Below are positions 33,248 to 41,859 of a stretch of 64,000 nucleotides of DNA, in pieces. The position numbers and the translations under genes were made by a program. The first letter of the stretch is position 1. Each line of letters starts with the position of its first letter. The notes under the pieces are model-generated. The model was given only the letters and a program-made list of their open reading frames with translations, was not told the origin of the DNA and ran no database searches. Source of the stretch: DAHUYF01 sp963838385 (GTDB lineage: Bacteria > Pseudomonadota > Alphaproteobacteria > ATCC43930 > CGMCC-115725); the NCBI GenBank assembly GCA_963838385.1, contig CAWIRE010000003.1, positions 248,001-312,000 of the forward strand. Direction: 5' to 3'.

Positions 33248-34282
33248 ATGAGCGGTGCGCTCGAGAAGCTCGCCTACCAGGCGGCGCAGCGGTTGCGGAT
33301 CTCCTGGTATTCGGGCCAGAAATGGCTGAGCGCGCGCTTGACCGAGAGCGTCGCGGCCCCGCCCGAGCTCAAGCAGCGCATGCCCGACCGCGCCCGCATC
33401 CTCGCCGATCTGCGCGCGCTCTTGGAGCAGGATTGGCGCAACATCGCCGAAGGCCGCTATCGCCTGCCCGAGGAGGTCGCCATCCATCCGCTTGCCGCCT
33501 TGCGCAAGGCCGGGCGCTACTTCGCCGATCTGCCGCGCGTCGAGGCGCGCCGCCGCACCGCCGCCAACGACGAGGTGTTGCGCGCCGCGCCCCCCGGCGA
33601 CTATCCCCGCTATTTTCTGCAGAACTTCCATTACCAGACCGACGGCTATCTCAGCCGCCGCTCCGCCGAGCTCTACGACCATCAGGTCGAGGTGCTGTTC
33701 GGCGGCGGCGCCGACGCCATGCGGCGCCAGGCGCTGGTGCCGCTGCAGCGCGTGCTGGCCGAGCGCGGCGTGCGCCGGGCGAAGCTCATCGACCTCGCCT
33801 GCGGCACCGGTCGCTTCCTGCGCGCGGTCAAGAGCAACTATCCCCGCCTCGCCGTCACCGCGCTCGATCTCAGCCCCTTCTATCTCGACGCGGCGCGCGA
33901 TGCGCTCGCGCCCTGGTCGCGCACCGAGTTCGTCGCCGCGCCGGCCGAGCGCGTGCCGCTGCCCGATGGCAGCTTCGACGTCGCGACCTCGATCTTCCTC
34001 TTCCACGAATTGCCGGCGCGCGAGCGCAAGGCCGTGGCGTCCGAGATGGCGCGGCTGCTGCAGCCGGGCGGCGCCGCGATCCTGGTCGATTCGATCCAGC
34101 TCGGCGACGTGCCCGATTACGACGCCCTCGTCGAATATTTTCCGCTCGCCTTCCACGAACCCTATTACGCGCAATACGCGCGGGAGGATCTTGCGGCGCT
34201 GTTCGGCGCGGCCGGGCTGACGCTGGAGGAAAGCCGCGTCGCCTACTTTTCGAAAGTGATGACGTTTCGGAAGCCGGGGTAG
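33248..34282 (+). CDS. Class I SAM-dependent methyltransferase
   Basis: 344 residues with a long N-terminal region (1-175) and a methyltransferase core: motif I LIDLACGTGRFLRAVK, the acidic end of strand 2 in VTALDLSPFYLDAARDAL, and the post-motif region VPLPDGSFDVATSIFLFHEL. The start at 33248 follows GGAGAGATC. The N-terminal block (QNFHYQTDGYLSRRSAELYD) is conserved in a bacterial/cyanobacterial subgroup of unknown substrate. No operon partner. Confidence 0.85.
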   Translation: MSGALEKLAYQAAQRLRISWYSGQKWLSARLTESVAAPPELKQRMPDRARILADLRALLEQDWRNIAEGRYRLPEEVAIHPLAALRKAGRYFADLPRVEARRRTAANDEVLRAAPPGDYPRYFLQNFHYQTDGYLSRRSAELYDHQVEVLFGGGADAMRRQALVPLQRVLAERGVRRAKLIDLACGTGRFLRAVKSNYPRLAVTALDLSPFYLDAARDALAPWSRTEFVAAPAERVPLPDGSFDVATSIFLFHELPARERKAVASEMARLLQPGGAAILVDSIQLGDVPDYDALVEYFPLAFHEPYYAQYAREDLAALFGAAGLTLEESRVAYFSKVMTFRKPG

Positions 34283-34325
34283 GCGGTGCGCATCTGCAGG
34301 TGAGCGAAGCTGCGCACCGGCTTGT

Positions 34326-35048
34326 CTATCGCATGTACATGCCGCCGTTGATCGACAGCGTTTCGCCGGTGATGAAGGCCGCGTCGTCGCTGACCAGGAA
34401 CGCGACGCCCCGCGCGATCTCTTCCGGCTTCGCCAGGCGTCCGACCGGCACCGCTGCGACGATCTTGCTCAGGATGTCCGGGCGCACCGCGGCGACCATG
34501 GCCGTGTCCGTATAGCCCGGCGCGACGGCATTGACGGTGATGCCGCGCGCCGCGCCTTCGAGGGCCAGCGCCTTGGTGAAGCCGATGATCCCCGCCTTGG
34601 CGGCGGCATAATTGGTCTGGCCGAACTGGCCGGCAAGACCGTTGATCGAGCTGATGTTCACGATTTTCCCGAACCGTCTTTCGCGCATCGGCTCGATCAC
34701 CGCGCGGCACATGTTGAAGCAGCCGCCGAGATCGACATCGATGACCGAGCGCCACTGCTCATAGGTCATCTTGTGCAGCGTCGCGTCGCGCGTGATGCCT
34801 GCGTTGTTGACGAGGATGTCGATCGGACCGATGGCTTTCACGACCTCCGCCACGCCGTGCTGGCAGGCGCCGAAATCCGCGACGTTCCATTCGTATGTCG
34901 GGATGCCGGTCTCGTCGCGGAATTTCTTGGCGTCGGCGCCGTTCCCGAAAAAGGTCGCCGCGACCTGACAGCCGGCCTTCTTAAGGGCCCTGCACGTTGC
35001 CGCGCCGATGCCGGTGACGCCACCCGTGACGATTGCCGTGCGTGCCAT
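34326..35048 (-). CDS. phaB: Acetoacetyl-CoA reductase (PhaB-like)
   Basis: 240-residue SDR with TGGVTGIG, NNAGITRD, and the catalytic SSINGLAGQFGQTNYAAAK. The block APGYTDTAMVAAVRP and the ending ITGETLSINGGMYM are characteristic of PhaB, which reduces acetoacetyl-CoA to (R)-3-hydroxybutyryl-CoA with NADPH for polyhydroxybutyrate synthesis. FabG is the alternative, but the length and MTYEQWRSVIDVDLGGCFNM favour PhaB. A GAGGAG ribosome-binding site precedes the ATG, and an FNR-like box lies 170 bp upstream. phaA and phaC are not in the window. Confidence 0.88.
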   Translation of the reverse strand: MARTAIVTGGVTGIGAATCRALKKAGCQVAATFFGNGADAKKFRDETGIPTYEWNVADFGACQHGVAEVVKAIGPIDILVNNAGITRDATLHKMTYEQWRSVIDVDLGGCFNMCRAVIEPMRERRFGKIVNISSINGLAGQFGQTNYAAAKAGIIGFTKALALEGAARGITVNAVAPGYTDTAMVAAVRPDILSKIVAAVPVGRLAKPEEIARGVAFLVSDDAAFITGETLSINGGMYMR

Positions 35049-35215
35049 GGTTCGCTTCTCCTCGTGCTTCGATTGGGGACTTCACGCGACCCGGTGCCGG
35101 CGCATTGCGACAGTCCGCCTGCCGGGCTCGGTCACAGGAAGCGCAGCGGCGCGAACCGCGCCTCTCGGTACCGTTCGACGGAGCGAAATCTGGCCATGGA
35201 TCGCGTCGCGGAGCG

Positions 35216-35229
35216 TTGATGCAGGTCAA
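35216..35229 (-). promoter_or_regulatory. FNR/FixK-like box facing phaB
   Basis: TTGATGCAGGTCAA differs from the FNR/FixK consensus (TTGAT-N4-ATCAA) at one position. Read toward phaB it is TTGACCTGCATCAA. A transcription start about 41 bp further down would leave a leader of about 130 nt before phaB. The -10 candidate there is weak. Confidence 0.5.
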
Positions 35230-35316
35230 TCCTGCTCCTCAGTTTCGGCGCGTGAGGCCCGCTCCGCGTGACGGCAAGGAGGCGACGCTCCGGTCCGTCT
35301 CCGCGCGCCGCCGTGC

Positions 35317-35357
35317 TTGATCTCGATCAATGTCACGGCCGGTGCAATCGGCATACT
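35317..35357 (+). promoter_or_regulatory. Perfect FNR/FixK box with class II promoter for the universal stress gene
   Basis: TTGATCTCGATCAA (35317-35330) is a perfect FNR-type palindrome. A -10-like CATACT at 35352-35357 puts transcription near 35364-35365, so the box is centred at about -41.5, the standard class II activator position. The rest of the 345-bp phaB-usp gap shows only this site and the second box; no other gene is seen. Confidence 0.75.
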
Positions 35358-35393
35358 GAGCTGGCGTGATCGGTGCAACGACGGAGAAACGCG

Positions 35394-36230
35394 ATGGGGA
35401 TGAAGGATCTTCTCGTGCATGTGAACGTGTCCAAGCACTGCCGCGGCCGGCTGGAGATCGCGGCCCGGCTGGCGAAGACGTTCGATGCGCGGCTGACCGG
35501 GCTTTACACGAGCGCGGCAGGCGACGTCCCGTTCTTCATGATGGAAGAGATCGGGACCGATGTTGAACCGACGATGCGCGCGTGGTGGCTGCGCATGCGC
35601 GACGAGGTCAAGGCCGAGTTCGACGCATTCCTCCGCGACACCGGCGTCCCGACCGATTGGGTCGAGGTCGACGACGATGTCGCGGCGGCGGTGCCTTATC
35701 ATGCCCGCTACGCGGACCTTGCCATCGTCGGTCAGATCGACCCCGATGAGCTTCTCCCGCGCCCCGAATATGACATACCGGAAGGCGTGGCGCTCGACAG
35801 CGGCCGGCCCGTGCTCGTCGTCCCTTACGCCGGCCGGTTCACGACGGTGGGGCAGAGAATTCTCGTCGCCTGGAACGGCAGCGCGCAATCCGCCCGCGCC
35901 GTCAACGACGCTTCTCCGTTTCTACGGCGCGCGGAGAAGGTGACCATTCTCACCCTCAATCCGCAGAGCGTGCGCCAGGGCAAGAACGACCAGCCCGGCG
36001 CGCGGATCGTCGCTCATCTCTTGCGCCATGGCATCGCGGCGCAGTCGCGGGAGCTGACCGTGGACGACGTCCATGTCGACGACATGATCCTGTCGCAGGC
36101 ATCCGATTTGGGCGCCGATCTGATCGTGATGGGCGCTTACGGCCATTCGCAGGCGCACGAGATCGTTCTCGGTGGCGCGACGAGGGGCTTGTTCAAGCAC
36201 ATGACGGTTCCGATCCTGATGTCCCACTGA
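35394..36230 (+). CDS. Universal stress protein, two UspA-like domains
   Basis: 278 residues. The first domain (1-140) starts MKDLLVHVNVSKHCRGRLEI. The second (about 150-278) starts RILVAWNGSAQSARAVNDA and holds the ATP-binding motif MGAYGHSQAHEIVLGGATR. The start at 35394 is set by GGAG 9 nt upstream. Tandem Usp proteins of this type are commonly induced when oxygen is low in Alphaproteobacteria, matching the FNR box in front of it. It likely helps cells survive energy limitation. Confidence 0.9.
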   Translation: MGMKDLLVHVNVSKHCRGRLEIAARLAKTFDARLTGLYTSAAGDVPFFMMEEIGTDVEPTMRAWWLRMRDEVKAEFDAFLRDTGVPTDWVEVDDDVAAAVPYHARYADLAIVGQIDPDELLPRPEYDIPEGVALDSGRPVLVVPYAGRFTTVGQRILVAWNGSAQSARAVNDASPFLRRAEKVTILTLNPQSVRQGKNDQPGARIVAHLLRHGIAAQSRELTVDDVHVDDMILSQASDLGADLIVMGAYGHSQAHEIVLGGATRGLFKHMTVPILMSH

Positions 36231-36245
36231 CGCGGCGGCCGCCGG

Positions 36246-36836
36246 TCAGAGCCGCGCCACCCTTGCCCGCACCTGCGCCAGGAAAGCCTCCCGCGACCGC
36301 GCCGTGGAGCGGTCCATGTCGTAATGCGCGAGATAGAAGCTGCGCACGCCGCGCCCGCACATCGGCTTCAGCGCGCGCATCAGCACCTTGCGGCCGGGAT
36401 CGCCGGCGACCAGCCGCGTCACCCACCAGGGCGAGCCGTAGCTGGTGACGACGCCGAACACCTCGATGTGGGTGAGGAGCGGGCGGAGGCGGCCGGCGGC
36501 TGGATCATGCGCAAACGCGATGCCCGGCGCCCAGACGCGGTCGATATAGCCCTTGAGCAGCGCGGGCATGGAAAACCACCATTGCGGAAAGCAGAAGATC
36601 ACGCCGTCGATGCGGCGCAGCAGCGCCGTCAATTCGGCGACGGCGCTCGCGTCATAGGCCGGCTGGAAATAGCTGCGGCGCTCGGCCGCGCTCATCACGG
36701 GGTCGAAGCCGGCGCGATAGAGGTCGGTCGCGACCACGTCGTGGCCGCCTGCCTCCAGCGTCTCGACGATGGCGCGGAAGAGCGCGTGGTTGTAGCTGTC
36801 GGTGAGCGGATGGCAGTGGACGATCTGGAACAGCAT
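36246..36836 (-). CDS. NAD(P)H:quinone-oxidoreductase-like flavoprotein
   Basis: 196 residues with a flavodoxin-like fold of the NQO/KefF type: IVHCHPLTDSYNHALFRAIV, DVVATDLYRAGFDPVM, and the conserved FCFPQWWFSMPALLKGYIDR. These bind FMN or FAD and carry out two-electron reduction of quinones or azo compounds. The start at 36836 is chosen since longer readings are Arg-rich shadow sequence. It converges on the Usp gene and lies 28 bp after the DUF1178 gene. Confidence 0.87.
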   Translation of the reverse strand: MLFQIVHCHPLTDSYNHALFRAIVETLEAGGHDVVATDLYRAGFDPVMSAAERRSYFQPAYDASAVAELTALLRRIDGVIFCFPQWWFSMPALLKGYIDRVWAPGIAFAHDPAAGRLRPLLTHIEVFGVVTSYGSPWWVTRLVAGDPGRKVLMRALKPMCGRGVRSFYLAHYDMDRSTARSREAFLAQVRARVARL

Positions 36837-36864
36837 CGGCGGCCCGCTCCGCGCCGCCCGCGTC

Positions 36865-37290
36865 TCAGGCGTCGCTCGCCGGGATCCAGGGAACGCGCGC
36901 GACCTCGATGCCGTCATCGGCGAGCGCCTGCGAGTCCGCCTCGGTGGCCTCGCCATAGATGCCGCGGGCCTCGCTCTCGCCGTTATGGATGCGCCGCGCC
37001 TCCTCGGCAAAGCGCTCGCCGACATAGTCGCAATGCGTCTCGATGTGCTTGCGCACCTGCTGCAGCATCCGGCGCAGCTGCTCGGGCGAGGGCGGCGCCT
37101 TCTTCTCCTCGGCCGCGGCCGAGGCCGCGCGCGCCACGCGCGGCGCCATCGGCGCCTTCTCGATGGCCTTGTCGCCGCAATCGGGGCAGGCGATCAGGCC
37201 GCGCTGGGCCTGGCGCTCATAGGTGGCGCCGTCGCGGAACCAGCCCTCGAATTCGTGCCCCGTGCCGCATCTGAGCTTGAAGAGGATCAT
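36865..37290 (-). CDS. DUF1178 family protein
   Basis: 141 residues starting MILFKLRCGTGHEFEGWF, the DUF1178 signature, with CPDCGDKAIEKAPMAPRV forming a cysteine pair and a long helical middle. The ending RVPWIPASDA is also typical. The function is unknown. In related bacteria it tends to follow the grxC and nitrilase genes. Here a methyltransferase on the opposite strand separates it from them. Confidence 0.9.
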   Translation of the reverse strand: MILFKLRCGTGHEFEGWFRDGATYERQAQRGLIACPDCGDKAIEKAPMAPRVARAASAAAEEKKAPPSPEQLRRMLQQVRKHIETHCDYVGERFAEEARRIHNGESEARGIYGEATEADSQALADDGIEVARVPWIPASDA

Positions 37291-37366
37291 GCGATCTCGG
37301 ACCTTATCATCCGTTGATACACGTCTCGCAACGGTTTAGCAATTGTCGTCGTCGAGTGCTAAATGG

Positions 37367-37915
37367 GTGAACGCATTGGCCGCCGCAAGCTCCCCCTCCG
37401 CCTGGGTCCGCCGCTTCCTGCCGCTGATCGCGCCGGGCGGGCGGGTGCTCGATCTGGCCGCGGGCGGCGGCCGCCATGTGCGATTGCTGCGCGAGGCGGG
37501 GTATCGCGTCGTGGCTGCCGATCGCGATGTCGGGGCGCTCAGGGCAGGCTTTGCCCGCGATGCGCAGTGCGAGATCGTCGAGCTCGATCTGGAGGCCGGC
37601 GGGCCGTGGCCTCTGGGCGACGGCTATGACGGCATCGTCGTCACGCATTATCTCTGGCGGCCGCTGCTGCCGGCGCTGGCCTCGGCGCTGGCGCCTGGCG
37701 GCGCGCTCCTCTACGAGACCTTCATGGTCGGCAACGAGCGGCTGGGCAAGCCCGCCAACCCGGACTTCCTGCTCCGCCCCGGCGAACTGCTGGCGGCCTA
37801 TCTCGGCCGGCTCGGCATCGTCGCCTTCGAGCAGGGGCTGGTCGCCGCACCCCGCCCGGCGGTGATCCAGCGCCTCGCCGCGGTCAACGGCGAGATCGGC
37901 GCTCTGCCCGGTTGA
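37367..37915 (+). CDS. Small SAM-dependent methyltransferase (TehB-like)
   Basis: 182 residues from a GTG start; a TTG 24 nt upstream is the alternative. Motif I is VLDLAAGGGRHVRLL, strand 2 ends in VVAADRDVGAL, and GYDGIVVTHYLWRPLLPAL and ALLYETFMVGNERLGKP are typical of a small tellurite-resistance-type family. It converges with the nitrilase gene, only 8 bp apart. The substrate is unknown. Confidence 0.78.
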   Translation: MNALAAASSPSAWVRRFLPLIAPGGRVLDLAAGGGRHVRLLREAGYRVVAADRDVGALRAGFARDAQCEIVELDLEAGGPWPLGDGYDGIVVTHYLWRPLLPALASALAPGGALLYETFMVGNERLGKPANPDFLLRPGELLAAYLGRLGIVAFEQGLVAAPRPAVIQRLAAVNGEIGALPG

Positions 37916-37923
37916 GGCGTTGA

Positions 37924-38784
37924 CTATTCTGCCGCCAGCGAGCCGGGCCGGGGCTGCGGCGCGGCATAGGCGCGGTCATGCCGCAGCGACGGCACCGAGC
38001 GGCGCGCCTCGGCGACCGCGGCGGTGTCGATCTCGGCGATGACATAGCCGGCGCCGTCCTGGGATTCGGCGAGGATCTCGCCCCAGGGCGCCACGATCAG
38101 CGAATGGCCGTAGGTCTTGCGCCCTTCGGCATGCTCGCCCCATTGCGCCGGGGCGAAGACGAAGGCGCCGTTCTCGATCGCCCGCGCCCGCATCAGCACA
38201 TGCCAATGGGCACGGCCGGTCGGCACGGTGAAGGCCGAGGGGATCGACAGGAAATCGGCGCCCGCCTGCGCCAGCGCCCGGTAGAGATGGGGGAAGCGCA
38301 AATCGTAGCACACGCTCATGCCCAGCACGCCCCAGGGCAGCGGCGCCAGCACCGCTTCCTCGCCCGGACGGAAGGCATTGGATTCGCGATAGCTCTCGCC
38401 GCCGGCAAGCTCGACGTCGAACATGTGGATCTTGTCGTAGCGCGCCGCGATGGCGCCGTCGGGCGCGATCAGGAAGGAGCGGTTGGCGAGCCGCTCCTCG
38501 CCCTCGCCGCGGCGCACCACCGCCGAGCCCAGCAGCAGCCAGGCACCGGTGTCGCGCGCCAGCGCGCGAAAGGCGGCGAGCATCGCGTGCGAGGCCTCGT
38601 CCTTCGCCTTGGCGAGGCGCTGCGCGCGCTTGGGCTCCATCATGTCGCTCACTTCGGGCGTCATGATGAGCTCGGCGCCGGCCGCGCGCGCGGCGCGGAC
38701 GAGATCGCTCGCCGCGGCGATGTTGGGCTCGACCTCGCGGGCCGAGGAGAGCTGGATGCAGGCCGCCTTGAAGCGGCCGCTCAT
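37924..38784 (-). CDS. Carbon-nitrogen hydrolase (nitrilase superfamily, Nit1-like)
   Basis: 286 residues with the catalytic Glu in IMTPEVSD, Lys in RYDKIHMFDVEL, and Cys in SVCYDLRFPHLYRAL. The Nit1/NIT2 branch hydrolyses deaminated glutathione or omega-amides, which suits its coupling to glutaredoxin. It starts in an ATGA overlap with grxC. The product acts in the cytoplasm as metabolite repair; this assignment is by family. Confidence 0.9.
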   Translation of the reverse strand: MSGRFKAACIQLSSAREVEPNIAAASDLVRAARAAGAELIMTPEVSDMMEPKRAQRLAKAKDEASHAMLAAFRALARDTGAWLLLGSAVVRRGEGEERLANRSFLIAPDGAIAARYDKIHMFDVELAGGESYRESNAFRPGEEAVLAPLPWGVLGMSVCYDLRFPHLYRALAQAGADFLSIPSAFTVPTGRAHWHVLMRARAIENGAFVFAPAQWGEHAEGRKTYGHSLIVAPWGEILAESQDGAGYVIAEIDTAAVAEARRSVPSLRHDRAYAAPQPRPGSLAAE

Positions 38785-39047
38785 GCGGGCGCGATGCCGA
38801 GCTTGGCGTCGAGCGCGCCGGCGCGGTCCAAGGCATAGAGATCGTCGGAGCCGCCGATATGCTCGCCATCGATGAAGATCTGCGGCACGGTCTGGCGCCC
38901 GCCCGAGCGCTCGACCATCTCGGCGCGCCGGGAGGTGTCCTCGATCACGTCGATATTGATGAAGTCGACGCCCTTCTTGGCGAGCAGGCTCTTCGCCCGC
39001 GCGCAGTAAGGGCAGAACAGCGTCGAATAGATCTCAACCCGCGCCAT
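38781..39047 (-). CDS. grxC: Glutaredoxin 3
   Basis: 88 residues with the dithiol active site FCPYCARAKSLL, the cis-Pro region TVPQIFIDGEHIGGSDDL, and the usual class I glutaredoxin length. It reduces protein disulfides and glutathione mixed disulfides using GSH. It overlaps the nitrilase gene by ATGA, forming a two-gene redox/repair operon. Confidence 0.95.
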   Translation of the reverse strand: MARVEIYSTLFCPYCARAKSLLAKKGVDFINIDVIEDTSRRAEMVERSGGRQTVPQIFIDGEHIGGSDDLYALDRAGALDAKLGIAPA

Positions 39048-39137
39048 GGCCGCTCCAGCCGCAAGAATCGTCCCGTTCCATCTAGTCGAAAATCGCCGCG
39101 AATCAAGCAATATCGGCGCCGGCCGGCTCGGCCCGCA

Positions 39138-39686
39138 TCACTCCTTGGCGTGGTGCGGGTTCTTGGGCGCGGTGTCGCGCGGCTTGGCGATGGTCGGCCC
39201 CTTATGCTCGACCTGTCCGGTCAGCATGATGATCTCGATCTTGTGGTTGAGCGTGGTCCGGAAATGCTCGTCGGCGCCGAGCGAGGCGGCCTTGTTGCAG
39301 AAGGTCCGGGCTTCGCCCACCAGCCGGTTGCGCTCGATGAGATCGTCGCCGCGCGCCTTGTGCATGGCCTGGTTCAGCGCGGCATCGGCCGCGCGCATAT
39401 TGGCCGCGCACTCGAAGGCGCGGGCGGCTTCCAGCGTCTTGCGCTTGAAGTCCATCGGCAGCTTCGAATTGCTCTTCATCCGGTCGTCGAGCCGCGTCTT
39501 GATCCGGTCGGCTTCGGCGGGCTGCGCCATGCGCATGCCCTCGAGCATCTTGGTGCACTCGGCCATGGCGGCATCGAGCACCCGTTTCTCGGCTTCCCGT
39601 TTTTTTGCGGCGTCTGTCGCGAACGACATGGTGGCCTGCTTTCGCCCCAGCCGATCGAGGTTATCGACAGTAGGTTTATTTTCCAT
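39138..39686 (-). CDS. Hypothetical helical protein
   Basis: 182 residues, rich in Ala, Lys, Arg and Glu and mostly predicted helical: DAAKKREAEKRVLDAAMAEC, FKRKTLEAARAFECAANMRA. It has three or four cysteines, no signal peptide and no membrane segment. The ATG at 39686 is preferred to a TTG two codons earlier, and no strong ribosome-binding site is visible. Composition differs from shadow frames, so it is probably real. Function unknown. It sits between grxC and a small lipoprotein gene, where relatives usually have comF next to grxC. Confidence 0.6.
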   Translation of the reverse strand: MENKPTVDNLDRLGRKQATMSFATDAAKKREAEKRVLDAAMAECTKMLEGMRMAQPAEADRIKTRLDDRMKSNSKLPMDFKRKTLEAARAFECAANMRAADAALNQAMHKARGDDLIERNRLVGEARTFCNKAASLGADEHFRTTLNHKIEIIMLTGQVEHKGPTIAKPRDTAPKNPHHAKE

Positions 39687-39795
39687 TATCAAGAAAAACC
39701 AAGCAAATTCAGTTATTTAATTCGGCCAGGCCAGCGCCGGAACCGGCGCGCCGTCGTTGCTGTTCCGAAAGGAGCGGCAGCGAAGGAGATGGGCC

Positions 39796-39975
39796 ATGCG
39801 GATTCTGGCGGCGATCGGGATGCTGCTCCTGCTGGGCGCGTGCGGCACCATGGCCGGCGCGGCGGGCGGCGGCTTGGTGGGCAACCAGTTCGGCCACGGC
39901 TCGGGCAAGGCCGCGGCCACGGCGGCCGGCGTGGTCGGCGGCGGCCTGCTTGGCCACGCCCTGACCGGCGACTAG
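39796..39975 (+). CDS. Small glycine-zipper lipoprotein
   Basis: 59 residues with a lipoprotein signal peptide (MRILAAIGMLLLLGAC, lipobox LGAC) and a glycine-zipper segment AAGGGLVGNQFGHGSGKAAA followed by a second hydrophobic Gly-rich stretch, as in the 17-kDa rickettsial antigen/2TM glycine-zipper family. GAAGGAG precedes the start. Its TAG stop overlaps the stop of convergent comF. Confidence 0.75.
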   Translation: MRILAAIGMLLLLGACGTMAGAAGGGLVGNQFGHGSGKAAATAAGVVGGGLLGHALTGD

Positions 39976-40721
39976 CCCTCCTGCCGCAGCGGGCGCGCCA
40001 GCGTCAGCACGTCGACGCTGCGCGCCCCGGCGCGGCGCAGCACGCGCGCGCATTCGCCGACCGTGGCGCCGGTGGTGAAGACGTCGTCGACGAGCAGGAT
40101 GCGCTTGCCGCGGACATCCCGTCCGGGCTTCACGGCGAAGGCGGCGCGGACGTTCTGCGCCCGCGCGGCGGCGTTGCGCTTGCCCTGGGACGGGGTGCGG
40201 CGGCGGCGCAGGAGCCAGTCGGCGCCGACCGGCGGACCGCCCGCCTCGTGCAAGGCGTGGGCGAGCACCGCCGCCTGGTTGTAGCGGCGGGCGAAGAGCC
40301 GGGTCCAATGCAGCGGCACCGGCACCGCGACATCGGCCTCGGCGACGAGCTCGCCGCCGGCTCGCCGCAGCCAGCGTCCGAAGGCGGGGGCGAGATGCAG
40401 CCGGTCGCCATGCTTGAACGCCAGGATCAGCGTGCGGCTCGCCTCGTCATAGCGCATCGCCGCGCGGGCGCGGTCGAAGGGCGGGGGAGCGCGCAGGCAT
40501 TCCCCGCACAGCGCCGGCCCGGCCAGCTCGAACTCGAACGGCAGCCCGCAGCAGGCGCAGCACGGCGCGCCGAGGAAGGTGATGCCGCGCCAGCATCGGG
40601 CGCAGAGCGTGTCGGCGCTGCTCACCGTCGCGCCGCAGGCGAGGCAGCGCGGCGGCAGGAGCAGGTCGAGAAGCGCCGTGGCGGCGCGGCGCAGCGCCGG
40701 CGGTCGGGCGAGGCTCTGCAT
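39972..40721 (-). CDS. comF: ComF-family phosphoribosyltransferase-like protein
   Basis: 249 residues. The N-terminal zinc cluster has CLACG, CARC, CCACCG and CGEC. The C-terminal phosphoribosyltransferase motif is RILLVDDVFTTGATV. ComF proteins bind PRPP-like ligands and assist natural transformation in some bacteria, with unclear roles elsewhere. Its stop codon overlaps that of the convergent lipoprotein gene, and a methyltransferase gene diverges from it. Confidence 0.9.
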   Translation of the reverse strand: MQSLARPPALRRAATALLDLLLPPRCLACGATVSSADTLCARCWRGITFLGAPCCACCGLPFEFELAGPALCGECLRAPPPFDRARAAMRYDEASRTLILAFKHGDRLHLAPAFGRWLRRAGGELVAEADVAVPVPLHWTRLFARRYNQAAVLAHALHEAGGPPVGADWLLRRRRTPSQGKRNAAARAQNVRAAFAVKPGRDVRGKRILLVDDVFTTGATVGECARVLRRAGARSVDVLTLARPLRQEG

Positions 40722-40813
40722 CGCCGCTGATGTCAGCGCGCCGCCCGGCCCCTGTCAACGCGTGTCCCGCCCCGCGTCTGGCGCGGCACCTCCGGCCGTG
40801 CCATATACCCGCC

Positions 40814-41725
40814 ATGCCGCCCGCCGCCGATCCGCTCCGCGTCTTCGATCGCCGGGCGGTGCGCCTGCATCGCGCCCGCGCCGCCCGCGATCCCGGCCGC
40901 GCCGATTTCCTCGTCCTCGAGGCGGCCGAGCGCCTGGCCGACCGGCTCACCGATGTCGCCCGCCGCTTTCCCCTGGCACTCGATCTCGGCTGCCGCCACG
41001 GCGTGCTGGCGGCGCGGCTTGCCGGCCGCGGCGGCATCGAGATGCTGGTCCAGGCCGATGCCGCCTGGGGCTTTGCGCGGCGCCTGCCGCCGCCGGCGCT
41101 GGTGGCGGAAGCCGAGGCGCTGCCCTTCAAGCCGGCTGCCTTCGACCTCGTGCTGAGCACGCTCGATCTGCACTGGACCAACGATCTGCCGGGCGCGCTG
41201 CTGCAGCTGCGCCAGGCGCTGAAGCCCGACGGGCTGCTGCTCGCCTCGCTGTTCGGCGGCGACACGCTGGCCGAGCTGCGCCGCGCGCTGATGGAGGCCG
41301 AGCTGGCGGAGGAGGGGGGCGCAAGCCCCCGGGTCTCGCCCTTTGCCGATCTGCGCGATCTCGGCCATCTGCTGCAGCGCGCCGGCTTCGCCCTGCCGGT
41401 GGTCGACAGCGATACCATCGAGGTCACCTATCCCGACGCGCTGGCGCTGATGCGCGACCTGCGCGCCATGGGCGAGAGCAATGCGGTGGCCGAGCGCCGC
41501 CGCGGCTTCACCCGGCGCGCGACGCTCGCGCGCGCCGTCGCCGTCTACCGCGAGCTCTTCGGCCGGCCCGACGGCCGCATCGCCGCGCGGTTCGAGATCG
41601 TGACCTTGACCGCCTGGGCGCCGCATGCGGCCCAGCCGCAGCCGCTGCGCCCCGGCAGCGCGCGCGCCCGCCTCGCCGCCGCGCTCGGCGTCACCAAGCA
41701 CCCCGCGGGCGACAAGATACGTTAG
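40814..41725 (+). CDS. BioC/NDUFAF5-like methyltransferase
   Basis: 303 residues with the subgroup opening VFDRRAVRLHRARAA, motif I LALDLGCRHGVLAARL, VLSTLDLHWTNDLPGALLQL and KPDGLLLASLFGGDTLAEL, matching the NDUFAF5/BioC-related branch usually found divergent from comF in Alphaproteobacteria. In mitochondria NDUFAF5 modifies complex I; the bacterial role is not settled. The start at 40814 gives the conserved N-terminus. Confidence 0.87.
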   Translation: MPPAADPLRVFDRRAVRLHRARAARDPGRADFLVLEAAERLADRLTDVARRFPLALDLGCRHGVLAARLAGRGGIEMLVQADAAWGFARRLPPPALVAEAEALPFKPAAFDLVLSTLDLHWTNDLPGALLQLRQALKPDGLLLASLFGGDTLAELRRALMEAELAEEGGASPRVSPFADLRDLGHLLQRAGFALPVVDSDTIEVTYPDALALMRDLRAMGESNAVAERRRGFTRRATLARAVAVYRELFGRPDGRIAARFEIVTLTAWAPHAAQPQPLRPGSARARLAAALGVTKHPAGDKIR

Positions 41726-41859
41726 ATCGAAAGCGTATCGATCGATGCTCCTAATAGGAGAATATCTCTTTGGGATTAAGCCCTCCTTAGGGTCGTCTTG
41801 CGACGATCGAGCCTCGCGCGGACGGCCTTTGCCTCGCTCGCGCAAGGCTTGTCGGGATC

